Assembly (NCBI RefSeq): GCF_015714725.1
Contig: NZ_WBKM01000055.1
Span: 1 to 64,000 of the forward strand
Source: Nostoc sp. WHI
Lineage (GTDB): Bacteria > Cyanobacteriota > Cyanobacteriia > Cyanobacteriales > Nostocaceae
Length of the DNA: 64,000 nt
Reading direction: 5' to 3'
Part shown: positions 27,401 through 35,800 of the stretch, one piece after another
Layout: each line of letters starts with the position of its first letter
Position numbering within the stretch: the first letter of the stretch is position 1
The notes under the pieces: generated by a model
Told to the model about the DNA's origin: nothing
What the model saw: the letters and a program-made list of their open reading frames with translations, nothing else
Database searches by the model: none
Position numbers and translations under genes: made by a program

Positions 27401-28735
27401 CCTGGAGAGAAGCGGTTAGTCGCCTATGTAGTGCCGCAAAAACAGGGGACACTCACAACAGGCGAACTACGAGAGTTCCTGGCTAATAAACTGCCTGGGT
27501 ACATGATGCCAAATGCTTTTGTCATTCTAGAAATCCTACCACTAACTCCTAACGGTAAAATAGACCGCCGCGCCTTGAAAGCTCCTGCTAACACTAGTGA
27601 GAAGAATAGATTTATCGAAGCGCGTAATCAATTAGAGTTGAAGCTCGTACAAATCTGGTCAAAAATTCTAAAAATTGACAAAATTGGGGTACAAGATAAC
27701 TTTTTTGATTTGGGTGGTCATTCTCTGTTAGCACCCTACTTAATGACTCAAATTAAGCAGCAGATTGGTAAAGATATTCCTTTAACAGTCCTGTTTCAAA
27801 ACCCCACAATTGAACAGTTAGCAACAATTATCCAAACAGAATCGGATGACTCTTTGCCATCTTGTTTGGTAGCAATTAAACCAAATGGTTCAAACTTACC
27901 TTTCTTCTGTGTTCCAGGTGCAGGAGGTAGACCGTTTTACTTCTATCACTTAGGACGTTATTTAGGAGACGATCAACCGTTATACGGTTTTGAAAATAAT
28001 CTGTATCAGGAATTGGGTGAGATTACTCGTATTGAAGATATAGCGAGTCATTACATTGAAGCAATGCAAGCTGTTCAGCCACAAGGTCCATACTTTTTAG
28101 GAGGACATTCTTATGGGGGAAATTTGGCTTTTGAGATGGCTCAACAGTTGTGTCAAAAAGGATACAAAGTTGCTTTACTGGCAATATTTGATTCTTCAGC
28201 ACCAACGTATAAAGATAAGCAAATACTTGTTGATTCTCTTAATTGGGAGCATTCGAGGTGGTTAGCTGAAGTAAGCCAAGGTCTGGAAATTTATTTAGAA
28301 AAGAATCTAGATGTTTCTTACGAAACCTTGCAATCTTTAACTGAGGAGGAGCAACTAAAATACGTTTTAAACTGTTTCAAAATTGCTAACATACTGCCTC
28401 CAAATGCTGAAACTATGCAACTGATAAATATCGTACAAGCTTATAGAAGCAGCTCTTTATGTCTGGTTGATTATGTACCAAAACATCTTTATCCGGGTAA
28501 AGTGACAATTCTCCGCGCCAACGAAGATATGACGGAAGACTCTAATAATGAGTTTGCTGAAGTTTCACAGGATTTATCCTTGGGCTGGAGTGAGTTTTCT
28601 ACTGAACCAGTGGAGAGCCATTTTGTATTAGGCAATCACGTTTCAATTATGGCTGAACCCCATGTCCAGGTTTTAGCCCAACGGTTGAAAGCTTGCATCA
28701 AAGAAGCGCGGGAGGAAGTAGGGAGCGGGGAATAG
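24428..28735 (+). CDS. NRPS module 7: docking-C-A-PCP-TE (release module)
   Basis: The 1435-residue terminal synthetase starts four bases after the previous stop. Residues 1-60 form a TubC-type docking domain (ELLCQLRSLSINLETDGDRL). A condensation domain follows (HHIIYDG, 209-215), then an adenylation domain (TSGSTG near 687), a carrier domain (Ser1099) and a thioesterase with GHSYGG (Ser1228). The thioesterase should close the ring onto the Thr side chain, as in cyanopeptolins. The pocket reads DASTIAAVCK, the same Tyr-type code as module 6, although Val or Ile is usual at this position. About 30 extra residues lie between NPF and RLYKTGD, encoded by repeat-like DNA. The extreme C-terminus (REEVGSGE) also runs into repeat-like sequence. 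Confidence 0.9.
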   Translation: MTNSTFELLCQLRSLSINLETDGDRLRCHAPDGVLTPTLRQEIAGRKTEIISLLQEAKQAKVSEQLVIQAVPRDCELPLSFAQQRLWFIQQLSPDNDSYNMLEALRLHGALNIAALEQSLSELVRRHEILRTTFPTVEGKPIQRIAPDTALTLRIHDLQELSTEEQTAQIRQIAESLASTLFDLAVGPLVQFTLLQLSPKEYVLLLKMHHIIYDGWSLNIFFGELSQLYAAFIQGLPNPLPELSIQYADFAFWQRQWLTGEVLERQLNYWQKQLAGVPPVLELPTDKPRLPIQTFQGAAKSFVLDRELTQRLQQLSQESDATLFMTLLAAFLVLISRYSGQPDIIVGSPIANRTSPQIEQLMGFFANTLALRGNLSNNPSFAEFLAQVRQTTLSAYAHQDLPFEMLVEKLQPERDLSRNPLVQVMFSLQNAPQSSKNLSGLNIQNMPLPIDIRARFDLEVNYWEVPGGLEGVWCYNTDLFEANTITRLAQHFQTLLQAIVTNPQARISELPLLSPAQRHQLLVEWNDTLVEYPYDKCIHQLFEEQVERNPDAVAVVFKDEQLTYHELNCRANQLAHYLRSLGVGADVLVGLCVGRSLEMLVALLGILKAGGTYVPLDPEYPQERLQFMLEDAQLGVLLTQKQLFDKLNGYQGQLVCLDEIWSQIDENNQYNLTGVVSATHLANVIYTSGSTGKPKGVMVKHTGLVNLAQAQIQTFGLHSDSRILQFAFLSFDASISEIIMALGSGATLYLGTKDSLAPGTPLIERLRNYGITHVTLPPSVLAVLPAEELPALQTIIVAGEACSVELIKQWSVGRNFFNAYGPTETTVCAAIAKCTKDDEKISIGRPIANTQIYILDSYLQPVPIGVPGELHIAGVGLARGYLNRPELTNEKFVPNPFLRSRGAEVYGRNPVHGTGGQRDRRETKDQSSNSERLYKTGDLARYLPDGNIEYLGRIDNQVKIRGFRIELGEIETVLSQHSEVQASCVIVREDTPGEKRLVAYVVPQKQGTLTTGELREFLANKLPGYMMPNAFVILEILPLTPNGKIDRRALKAPANTSEKNRFIEARNQLELKLVQIWSKILKIDKIGVQDNFFDLGGHSLLAPYLMTQIKQQIGKDIPLTVLFQNPTIEQLATIIQTESDDSLPSCLVAIKPNGSNLPFFCVPGAGGRPFYFYHLGRYLGDDQPLYGFENNLYQELGEITRIEDIASHYIEAMQAVQPQGPYFLGGHSYGGNLAFEMAQQLCQKGYKVALLAIFDSSAPTYKDKQILVDSLNWEHSRWLAEVSQGLEIYLEKNLDVSYETLQSLTEEEQLKYVLNCFKIANILPPNAETMQLINIVQAYRSSSLCLVDYVPKHLYPGKVTILRANEDMTEDSNNEFAEVSQDLSLGWSEFSTEPVESHFVLGNHVSIMAEPHVQVLAQRLKACIKEAREEVGSGE
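27121..27212 (+). repeat. In-frame repeat-derived insertion in adenylation domain 7
   Basis: About 90 bases rich in GGCAGAGG-type units encode roughly 30 Arg/Gly/Ser-rich residues (RSRGAEVYGRNPVHGTGGQR and more). They sit between NEKFVPNPF and RLYKTGDLARY. All six other adenylation domains have 5-8 residues here. The DNA resembles the AGGGGCAGAGG and ACCCCGTACACGGGAC non-coding repeats of Nostocales, so I read it as a repeat captured in frame in a surface loop. Confidence 0.6.
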
Positions 28736-28788
28736 AGAGAGACGAACTATTAGCTGTTAACTAATGACCAATAACTAATAAGGTAACT

Positions 28789-29568
28789 GTGGATAAAAAC
28801 GAATTTCTTACTGTATTTGACAATTTAATTCTTGATCCTTTGACTAGAGATTACTACGGTCAAGAAGAGTTTTTCAATGTAGGCTATTGGCGCTCAGATA
28901 CTCAAAATCAGCAGGAAGCCAGTTTTAACTTAATGGAAAAGCTGTTAGAAGCTATTCCAGATAAGCAGGGAAATATTCTTGATGTTGGCTGTGGCTTAGG
29001 AGCAACTACCAGTTATCTACTCAAGTATTATTTGCCTGGTGATGTTGTAGGCATCAATATTTCCCCTAAACAAATAGCCAGAAGTGCAGTTAATGCACCA
29101 AACTGTAAAATCATTTGTATGGATGCTGTGCAGATGGAATTTAAGGATGATACTTTTAATAACATCATCTGTGTGGAAGCAGCTTTCTACTTTAATACAA
29201 GGGAGAAGTTTATGAAAGAGGCTTGGCGTGTATTGAAGCCTGGAGGCAAGCTGATCCTCTCTGATCTTGTCTTTAACACTACAAAGTATTTCGGCGATCT
29301 CGTTGTTCCTCAAAATATTGTCCAAGATATTGAGGAGTATAAAGGTCTTTACCAACAGGCAGGATTCCAGCAGATAGAAGTTTTAGAAGCGACAGAGGAG
29401 TGCTGGAATACACACTCGCGAGATTTTAAATCTTGGATTGAAAAGGAATTTCAAGTAGGAGAGATAGATGAAGAAACCTATAAGGTAAATGTGACTGCTA
29501 TAGATGATTTCCTAAGTTCATCATCACTGAATTATTTATTAGTTTCAGCAAAGAAGCCTGTCAAGTAA
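28789..29568 (+). CDS. SAM-dependent class I methyltransferase, probable peptide tailoring enzyme
   Basis: The 259-residue protein is a class I methyltransferase. Motif I reads ILDVGCGLGATTSYLL (about residues 64-79), the acidic post-I strand is VVGINISP, and the post-motif region reads VEAAFYFNTREKFMKEAWRV followed by LKPGGKLILSDL. It resembles small-molecule O-, N- or C-methyltransferases of natural-product clusters (UbiE/RebM-like). A GTG start is used, with an AAGG sequence upstream. It lies 53 bases after the terminal NRPS on the same strand, so it may methylate the peptide or its acyl group, but the substrate cannot be read from sequence. The gap before it contains a repeat-like GACCAATAACTAATAA stretch. 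Confidence 0.8.
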   Translation: MDKNEFLTVFDNLILDPLTRDYYGQEEFFNVGYWRSDTQNQQEASFNLMEKLLEAIPDKQGNILDVGCGLGATTSYLLKYYLPGDVVGINISPKQIARSAVNAPNCKIICMDAVQMEFKDDTFNNIICVEAAFYFNTREKFMKEAWRVLKPGGKLILSDLVFNTTKYFGDLVVPQNIVQDIEEYKGLYQQAGFQQIEVLEATEECWNTHSRDFKSWIEKEFQVGEIDEETYKVNVTAIDDFLSSSSLNYLLVSAKKPVK

Positions 29569-30092
29569 TGTGATTTTTTTATCAAACAGAATTCAGGAGT
29601 CAGGAGCCAGAATTCAGAATTGAATTCTGAATCGATTTAGCGGATGAATAAGTGGGTTTAAGACCCCCGCTAAATCGTTCGCGCAGCGTCTCTGAAAGAG
29701 AAGATTTAGCGGTGCAACAATTCAGTGGCGGGTCAGAATGCCCCTGCCTTCTCCCCTCTGCCTTCTTCAACCAGCATAAGTATTAGTTATATAGGACAAA
29801 GATCCTAGTCAAAAATAGGACACTTGTACGATGCATTGATCAAGGCGATCGCTGTACAATCCATTACGCGAATGATTTAAGCAAAACTTTAGCGATGGTG
29901 TACCCGTTATGAATCGGTGGCGATCGCCAAAACTTTGCGATCAAAGCGCACAAGTGCAAAAGCTTATGCGCCAATACGGTTCAGTAGAAATGTTGCATTG
30001 CGTAAAGATGTTGTATCGCAATATCTCTACACAATGTATGGTTGAGAATACTTACAAAGTAACTAAATCTGGGTAATCAATTAACAAACAAA
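29569..30092. repeat. Intergenic region with GATTTAGCGG inverted repeats
   Basis: No gene is supported. GATTTAGCGG at 29634-29643 and its inverse at 29667-29676 form a hairpin, and a further direct copy occurs at 29703-29712. Between them is the dispersed GCGCAGCGTCTC motif (about 29681-29692). A self-complementary ATTCAGAATTGAATTCTGAAT stretch precedes them near 29612. Two HIP1-containing segments lie near 29845 and 29920. The rest shows no pattern that I can name. Confidence 0.55.
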
Positions 30093-30224
30093 ATGAACAA
30101 AATCTGCTCTGGCAATACTTTGTTGTTTAGTTCTGTTTTGGGTTGTACATTGCTTGCCACTCCTAATGTCGTTAGGGGTGACGACTTCTCCGTAGCAGAA
30201 ACTAATGCTAATACATGCAAATAA
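30093..30224 (+). CDS. 43-residue secreted peptide, possibly the start of a lost exported protein
   Basis: An ATG at 30093 opens 43 codons: a basic N-terminus (MNKICSGN), a hydrophobic core (TLLFSSVLGCTLLATP) and a polar tail containing AETNANT before TAA. The first half is a good Sec signal peptide. The style (MNK..LL.S..LGATLL....AETN) resembles the first residues of cyanobacterial iron-uptake porins and other exported proteins, so this may be the 5' stub of a deleted gene and not a real miniprotein. No Shine-Dalgarno sequence stands out. Confidence 0.4.
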   Translation: MNKICSGNTLLFSSVLGCTLLATPNVVRGDDFSVAETNANTCK

Positions 30225-30413
30225 TAATGAGTCTCTTTGCAAATAATGTGAGCCGAAGTTTAATCTTATTTGTAATTAATTTGAGCCAACAATTTTCTTG
30301 TTTGCAAGCCGGAGCGTTTATGTTTGCGAGCCGCGACAATTAGGCGTAATTATACATAAGCAGCAATATTAGTTTTTTGTCATAGGTTTTATCTTAATAA
30401 GTGGAGAGCAAAA

Positions 30414-32624
30414 ATGTTAGTAAATACTAGTGAACGTCAGATTCGTCGAGTTCGATGGGTACTTAGCATTGGCTGGTTAATCTTAATTTTTTCCCTCTTC
30501 TACGATCCCATAACATCTTGGCTAACTTATCCAGAAAATACTCTTAGCCCTCTAAAAATTAATTTAGAGAACTGTGTAATAGTTCAAGGAAGTTGTTTAG
30601 AAGAATTTCCCTATGCTTTGGGTGCGCCCATATTTTGGGGAATAATTATTCCTGCTAGTATTTTTATTTTACTAGTGTTTGGACACGAGTTTTGGCGGCG
30701 AATTTGCCCTTTATCTTTTATTTCTCAAATTCCGCGAGCTTTAGAATGGCAAAGACAAAAGAAAGCTGTTAATAATAAAGCAGACAAGGCAAGAACCGAA
30801 ATAGTTAAAGTATCGAAAAATTCTTGGTTGTTTAAAAACGCTATTTATTTGCAATTTGGTCTGTTTTGTCTAGGATTATGTTCTCGGATTCTGTTTATCA
30901 ATTCTAATCGTTTAGCTTTAGGAATTTTTCTGTTGGGGACTATTGTAGCGGCTATCGTAGTTGGTTATTTATATGGTGGTAAGTCTTGGTGTCACTACTT
31001 TTGTCCTATGGCTCCAGTACAGAAAATTTATAGTGAGCCTAGAGGATTATTAAATAGTACTGCTCATGAAGGCGATCAACAAAAAATCACCCAATCTATG
31101 TGTCGTACTATCAGTAGAGATGGTAAAGAACTAAGTGCTTGTGTAGCTTGTAGTAATCATTGCATGGATATTGATGCAGAACGTTCTTACTGGGAAAATA
31201 TTACCCAACCAGATCGACAATGGCTATACTACGGCTATATGGGCATAGTTATTGGTTATTTTACCTATTACTATCTGTATGCGGGGAATTGGAATTATTA
31301 TACTTCTGGAGCTTGGGCACATGAAGAAAACCAATGGGCAAATTTATTAAAACCAGGTTTCTATCTATTCGGAGAAGCAATTCCTATTCCTAAATTAGTC
31401 GCAGTTCCTTTAACTTTGGGAATATTTACATTAGGTGGATATTGGCTAGGTAAAAACATTGAAAAGCGTTATAAAGCATATCTATTAAGTAAAAAACAGC
31501 CTACAAATTCTGAAATTATTCGTCATCGAATCTTTACTCTCTCTACTTTCTTGATTTTTAACTTTTTCTTTATCTTTGCTGCCCGAAACTTTATCACATT
31601 ATTACCAAATTCTCTCCAATATCTATTCCCTGTTCTGATTGCTGTTTGCAGCGCTATATGGTTACATCGAACTTGGGAACGTGGTCGAGACCTCTATTTA
31701 AGAGAGGGGTTAACCAATCGTTTGCGAAAACAATTACAAAAACTTAATTTGGACACCTCTCGCTTTTTAGAAGGGCGATCGCTAGATGAATTGAGTGCAG
31801 ACGAAGTTTATGTTTTAGCAAAAGTTCTGCCTAGTTTTAATAAAGAGAAACGGTTACAAGCCTATAAAGGAATTTTAAGAGACGCTCTTGATGAGGGTTA
31901 TGTAGATGTAGGGGAGAGCTTGACAAACTTTAAACAGATGCGCCTACAATTAGAAATTTCTGACCAAGAACACGAAATTATCATTACAGAATTAGTAACA
32001 GAATATCCTGAATTATTCTCTCCTACAAAAATTCATAGTAGGGAAAATCTCTTGCGGTTAGCGAGTTATCGAGAAACCCTTTTAGAAACAATACTCAGTT
32101 CTTGGCACGATCGACCAGATAAAGCAAAAATAGCAGAATTATTAAAAGCATTTACTGGAAATTTTTCCATAAAAGCTTTAGAAGATGTCTTGCAAACTTT
32201 ATCTTCTGGAGATTTGAAAATTATCCATGCCATCAGACAACAATATAGTATTACTCCAGTGGAAGAAGCACATGCACTAAAACGCACCGAACCAGATCGA
32301 CTCTGGAAAGCGATCGTCGAGCGACTAGGTTTATTAGACAATTTAGATTCAGAAGCAAAAATTTTAGAATTATTCCAAAATTTTGATGTGGATAATTCTG
32401 GTTACATTACTCTGGAGGAATTGAAACTATGTATCCGTAATATAGATTCTAATTTTACTGATATTCAAATCGAAGAAATGTTGAAATTAGCCGATACTAG
32501 CGGAGATAAACAAATAAGTTATGAAGAATTTTGTGAAATCCTATCAGTTATTGGTTGTTCGGTATTGAAGGAGGCAGGAGGCAGGAGGCAGGAGGCAGAA
32601 GTTTCAGAAGGAGTAAATCAGTAG
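30414..32624 (+). CDS. NapH/CcoG-like 4Fe-4S membrane protein with C-terminal EF-hands
   Basis: The 736-residue protein has a multi-pass membrane half (helices near residues 13-30, 68-88, 138-156, 160-185, 270-290, 320-345 and 365-400). Cysteine motifs are ICPLSF (C98), CHYFCP (C193, C197) and a later MCRT...CVACSNHC cluster, as in NosR/NapH/CcoG-type electron-transfer proteins that bind 4Fe-4S centres. The second half is soluble, helical and acidic, and ends in two EF-hand loops, D658-E669 (DVDNSGYITLEE) and D694-E705 (DTSGDKQISYEE). I infer calcium control of a membrane redox step; no partner oxidoreductase is adjacent. A GGAGAG precedes the ATG. The last 20 residues (KEAGGRRQEAEV...) come from four copies of a 7-bp repeat, so the natural C-terminus has probably been altered. 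Confidence 0.75.
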   Translation: MLVNTSERQIRRVRWVLSIGWLILIFSLFYDPITSWLTYPENTLSPLKINLENCVIVQGSCLEEFPYALGAPIFWGIIIPASIFILLVFGHEFWRRICPLSFISQIPRALEWQRQKKAVNNKADKARTEIVKVSKNSWLFKNAIYLQFGLFCLGLCSRILFINSNRLALGIFLLGTIVAAIVVGYLYGGKSWCHYFCPMAPVQKIYSEPRGLLNSTAHEGDQQKITQSMCRTISRDGKELSACVACSNHCMDIDAERSYWENITQPDRQWLYYGYMGIVIGYFTYYYLYAGNWNYYTSGAWAHEENQWANLLKPGFYLFGEAIPIPKLVAVPLTLGIFTLGGYWLGKNIEKRYKAYLLSKKQPTNSEIIRHRIFTLSTFLIFNFFFIFAARNFITLLPNSLQYLFPVLIAVCSAIWLHRTWERGRDLYLREGLTNRLRKQLQKLNLDTSRFLEGRSLDELSADEVYVLAKVLPSFNKEKRLQAYKGILRDALDEGYVDVGESLTNFKQMRLQLEISDQEHEIIITELVTEYPELFSPTKIHSRENLLRLASYRETLLETILSSWHDRPDKAKIAELLKAFTGNFSIKALEDVLQTLSSGDLKIIHAIRQQYSITPVEEAHALKRTEPDRLWKAIVERLGLLDNLDSEAKILELFQNFDVDNSGYITLEELKLCIRNIDSNFTDIQIEEMLKLADTSGDKQISYEEFCEILSVIGCSVLKEAGGRRQEAEVSEGVNQ
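32570..32597 (+). repeat. Heptanucleotide repeat (GGAGGCA)x4 inside coding sequence
   Basis: Four perfect GGAGGCA units lie in the last codons of the 4Fe-4S/EF-hand gene. Because 7 is not a multiple of 3, the repeat is read in shifting phase (KEAGGRRQEA). Heptanucleotide short tandem repeats are typical of heterocystous cyanobacteria and normally non-coding. Confidence 0.8.
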
Positions 32625-32646
32625 GGGTCGAATCCCCTACTGATTT
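32615..32646 (+). terminator. Perfect 13-bp hairpin overlapping the stop codon
   Basis: AAATCAGTAGGGG is followed by a six-base loop and its exact reverse complement. The TAG stop of the upstream gene lies inside the left arm. There is no T-run after the stem, so rho-independent termination is uncertain; it may be a transcript-end stabiliser or a dispersed palindrome. Confidence 0.45.
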
Positions 32647-32839
32647 AGAGCCACTGAACTCTCGTTTGTTGTGTCCACTAGTGTTCCCGAACCTAGTCCG
32701 GCGATCGGAGTTTTAGCTATGAATGGGCTGGAATGTGTATATCTACTCAAACGTAAATTAATCAAAGTTCAAAATTATTGACTTTAAGTAGAAGAAGAAT
32801 TCAGGTGTTGCTGAAACAGAGGAAACTGATAGGGCTACT

Positions 32840-35800
32840 ATGCTGATGAAAATTTTAACAAGCAGTACGGCGATCGCCTGTATTCTGGGTTCAACAACAA
32901 CTGCTGTAGCTCAAATAGCTGCTGATGACAGTTTGGGAGTCGAACGCTCTGTTGTTACACCTAATGTTCAAAGTCCCAAAGGTAACATTGATCGCATAGA
33001 TGGGGGAGCGATTCGAGGTAGTAACCTATTCCACAGTTTTCAAGATTTTAATGTAGGTAATCAGCAACAGGTTTACTTTTCTAATCCTTCTGGAGTCGAA
33101 AATATCCTGAGTCGAGTTACAGGAAACCATGTTTCTAATATTTTCGGTAGACTCGGAATATTAGGAAATGCCAATCTCTACTTAATTAATCCTAACGGCA
33201 TAATTTTCGGTACAAATGCGCGTTTGGATATCTCTGGTTCTTTCTTTGCTAGCACCAGCAACGCCCTTTTGTTCAAAAACGGTTATCAATTTACTACCCA
33301 AGATCCTAAAGCACCCCCCTTGTTGACTGTCAATGTTCCTCCGGGGTTAGAAAGTTGGTTAGCGCCCCAAGGTGCGATCGCTAACAGTGGGAATTTATCA
33401 GTTGGACAAAACTTGACTTTAGTTGGTACAAATCTTGACTTACAAGGGCAGTTGCAAGCAGGTAGCAATTTAACCTTGCAAGCTAGTAACACTCTAAAAG
33501 TGCGGGACAACCTAAATTACCCTTTCATTGCCTCAGCTAAACAGCAACTGTTAGCTGAAGGAAATAAGATAGATATTTTTGCCTTAAACGATCCCTCCAG
33601 TGGCTTCTTTTCTGATGAAAATATGGTTTTCCGTTCAGCCAATCCGATTAGTGGGGACACTCAATTTTTTAGTGGTGGTAATTTTAGCCTCGAACAAATT
33701 AACGGGCAAGAAGGAGATTTATTTAGCTTTAACGACCCAATTATTCGTTCAAGTGGAGATGTTAGTTTTAATAGTTATACAGGAGCTTCCATTCACATTT
33801 TTGCAGGTGGAAGTGTAAATATTAATAATATTAATGTTAACCGTTCAGACCAAACTAGTTTTATTAATGAAACCGTTACTCTTTCCGATGGATTAACGCA
33901 AGTTATCATTAATGGCAGCGCTCAACCTACTGTTGATATTAGAGCGGGAACTACTAATTTCAATCCAACTGGAATCAAAGGAGTAATCAATGCTTTTTCA
34001 CCTACTCCTAGCACAGATGGTAAACCAACAAGCGCAGATATCACTATCAATCAAATTATCAATTCGGGAGGACTGGTTTTTTTAACCAATCAGTATCAAC
34101 CTAATTCTTCTAAATCGGGCAATATTACAGTTAACTCTGTACTAAGCATATTTGATAGGGGTGCAGGGGGGGGAAATATTGTGATTGATTCACGGGGGAA
34201 AATTATTACTCCCCAATTTCTGACGAGTTTAGGAATTGATTTTTCTACATTTACATTTTCCAAACCCGGTGGAAATATCACACTTTTAGCTCAGGATGAT
34301 ATTATCATACGACCATCATCACAGATTCTTTCTTTCGGTACAGTTGGAGGTAACATTACTCTCAACAGTAAATCTGCAATTATTCAAGAACAAGCTCCAC
34401 TTAGAGAGTCATTTATTGGCAGTTTTTCCTTTGGTGCTGGACAAGGCGGTGATGTAACGCTAAATGCACCATTGATTTCCTTGGGGAGAAGTATAACAAG
34501 GACAGATGGAAAGCTGATCATTACTACTAATTCTTTAGAAGCTAACCAAGCTAAATTATTCACCATAAGTAATCGTAATAATGCTAGTAATATCATTATT
34601 AATGCTGATTCAATTTTATTAAATAACTCAAATATAGGAAGCCAGAGTATAGGTGCAGGGAAAGCTGGTGATATAGAAATTAATACTAGCTCCTTTGTTG
34701 CTACTAATAATAGTCAGATATTTTCTCGAACAGAAGGTTTAGGAAATGTTGGCAATATAGTACTAAAAGCTACAAACAGAATTCTCTTGTCTGGTGCAAA
34801 TACGGGTTTATTTGCTAATACAAGTTTAGGTTCTAGCGGTAACAACGGTAATATCTTCGTCGATTCCCAGCTTGTTGAGATTCGGGATGGTGCTGCTATT
34901 TCCACCGTTAGCCAAGGTAGTGGGATTGGTGGCAACATTGAGATCCAAGGAAACAAATTAACCCTCGATAATCAAGCTCTAATTTCCACAAAAACAGTCA
35001 GCACTGAAGGCGGTAATATTAATCTCCAGTTAGCAGATTCATTATCATTACGCGGTGGAAGTAGTATTTTGGCGATTGCAGGTAATGAAACTACAGGTGG
35101 AAATGGTGCTAACATCACTATCAACACAGATTTACTGTTTGCTGTTCCTGAAGAAAACAGTGATATTACAGCCAATGCGTTCTTAGGTAGTGGTGGCAAT
35201 ATTAATATTACTACCAGAGATATTGAAGGAATCGGGTTTGCTGATACACTTACCCCCTTCAGTAATATTACTTCTAGCGCCAAAAAAGTAGAAGTTCCTA
35301 GTCCTCCACCAGAAGTTCCTAGTCCTCCACCAGAAGTTCCTAGTCCTCCACCGGAGGTTCCTAGTCCTCCACCAGAAGTTCCTAGTCCTCCACCAGAAGT
35401 TCCTAGTCCTCCACCGGAGGTTCCTAGTCCTCCACCGGAGGTTCCTAGTCCTCCACCAGAAGTTCCTAGTCCTCCACCAGAAGTTCCTAATCCTCCACCA
35501 GAAGTTCCTAGTCCCCCACCAGAAGTTCCTAGTCCCCCACCAGAAGTTCCTAGTCCCCCACCAGAAGTTCCTAGTCCCCCACCAGAAGTTCCTAGTCCCC
35601 CACCAGAGGTTCCTAGTCCTCCACCGGAGGTTCCTAATCCTCCACCAGAAGTTCCTAGTCTTCCATTAGAAATTCCTAATCCTCCACCGGAAGTTCTTAA
35701 TCCTGTGTTAGATTTTTCTAGCCTTGAATCAATTAATAAACCGGATGCAGCTCAAAGTTCAGCTTTGATAGGAGTACCAAACCCAGAGAGCGATCGCAAT

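Noticed and set aside
28789-29568. Reading the small methyltransferase as the N-methyltransferase of the peptide backbone.
   Set aside because: An N-methyltransferase is already embedded in module 6, and the free enzyme resembles small-molecule methyltransferases; its substrate remains open.
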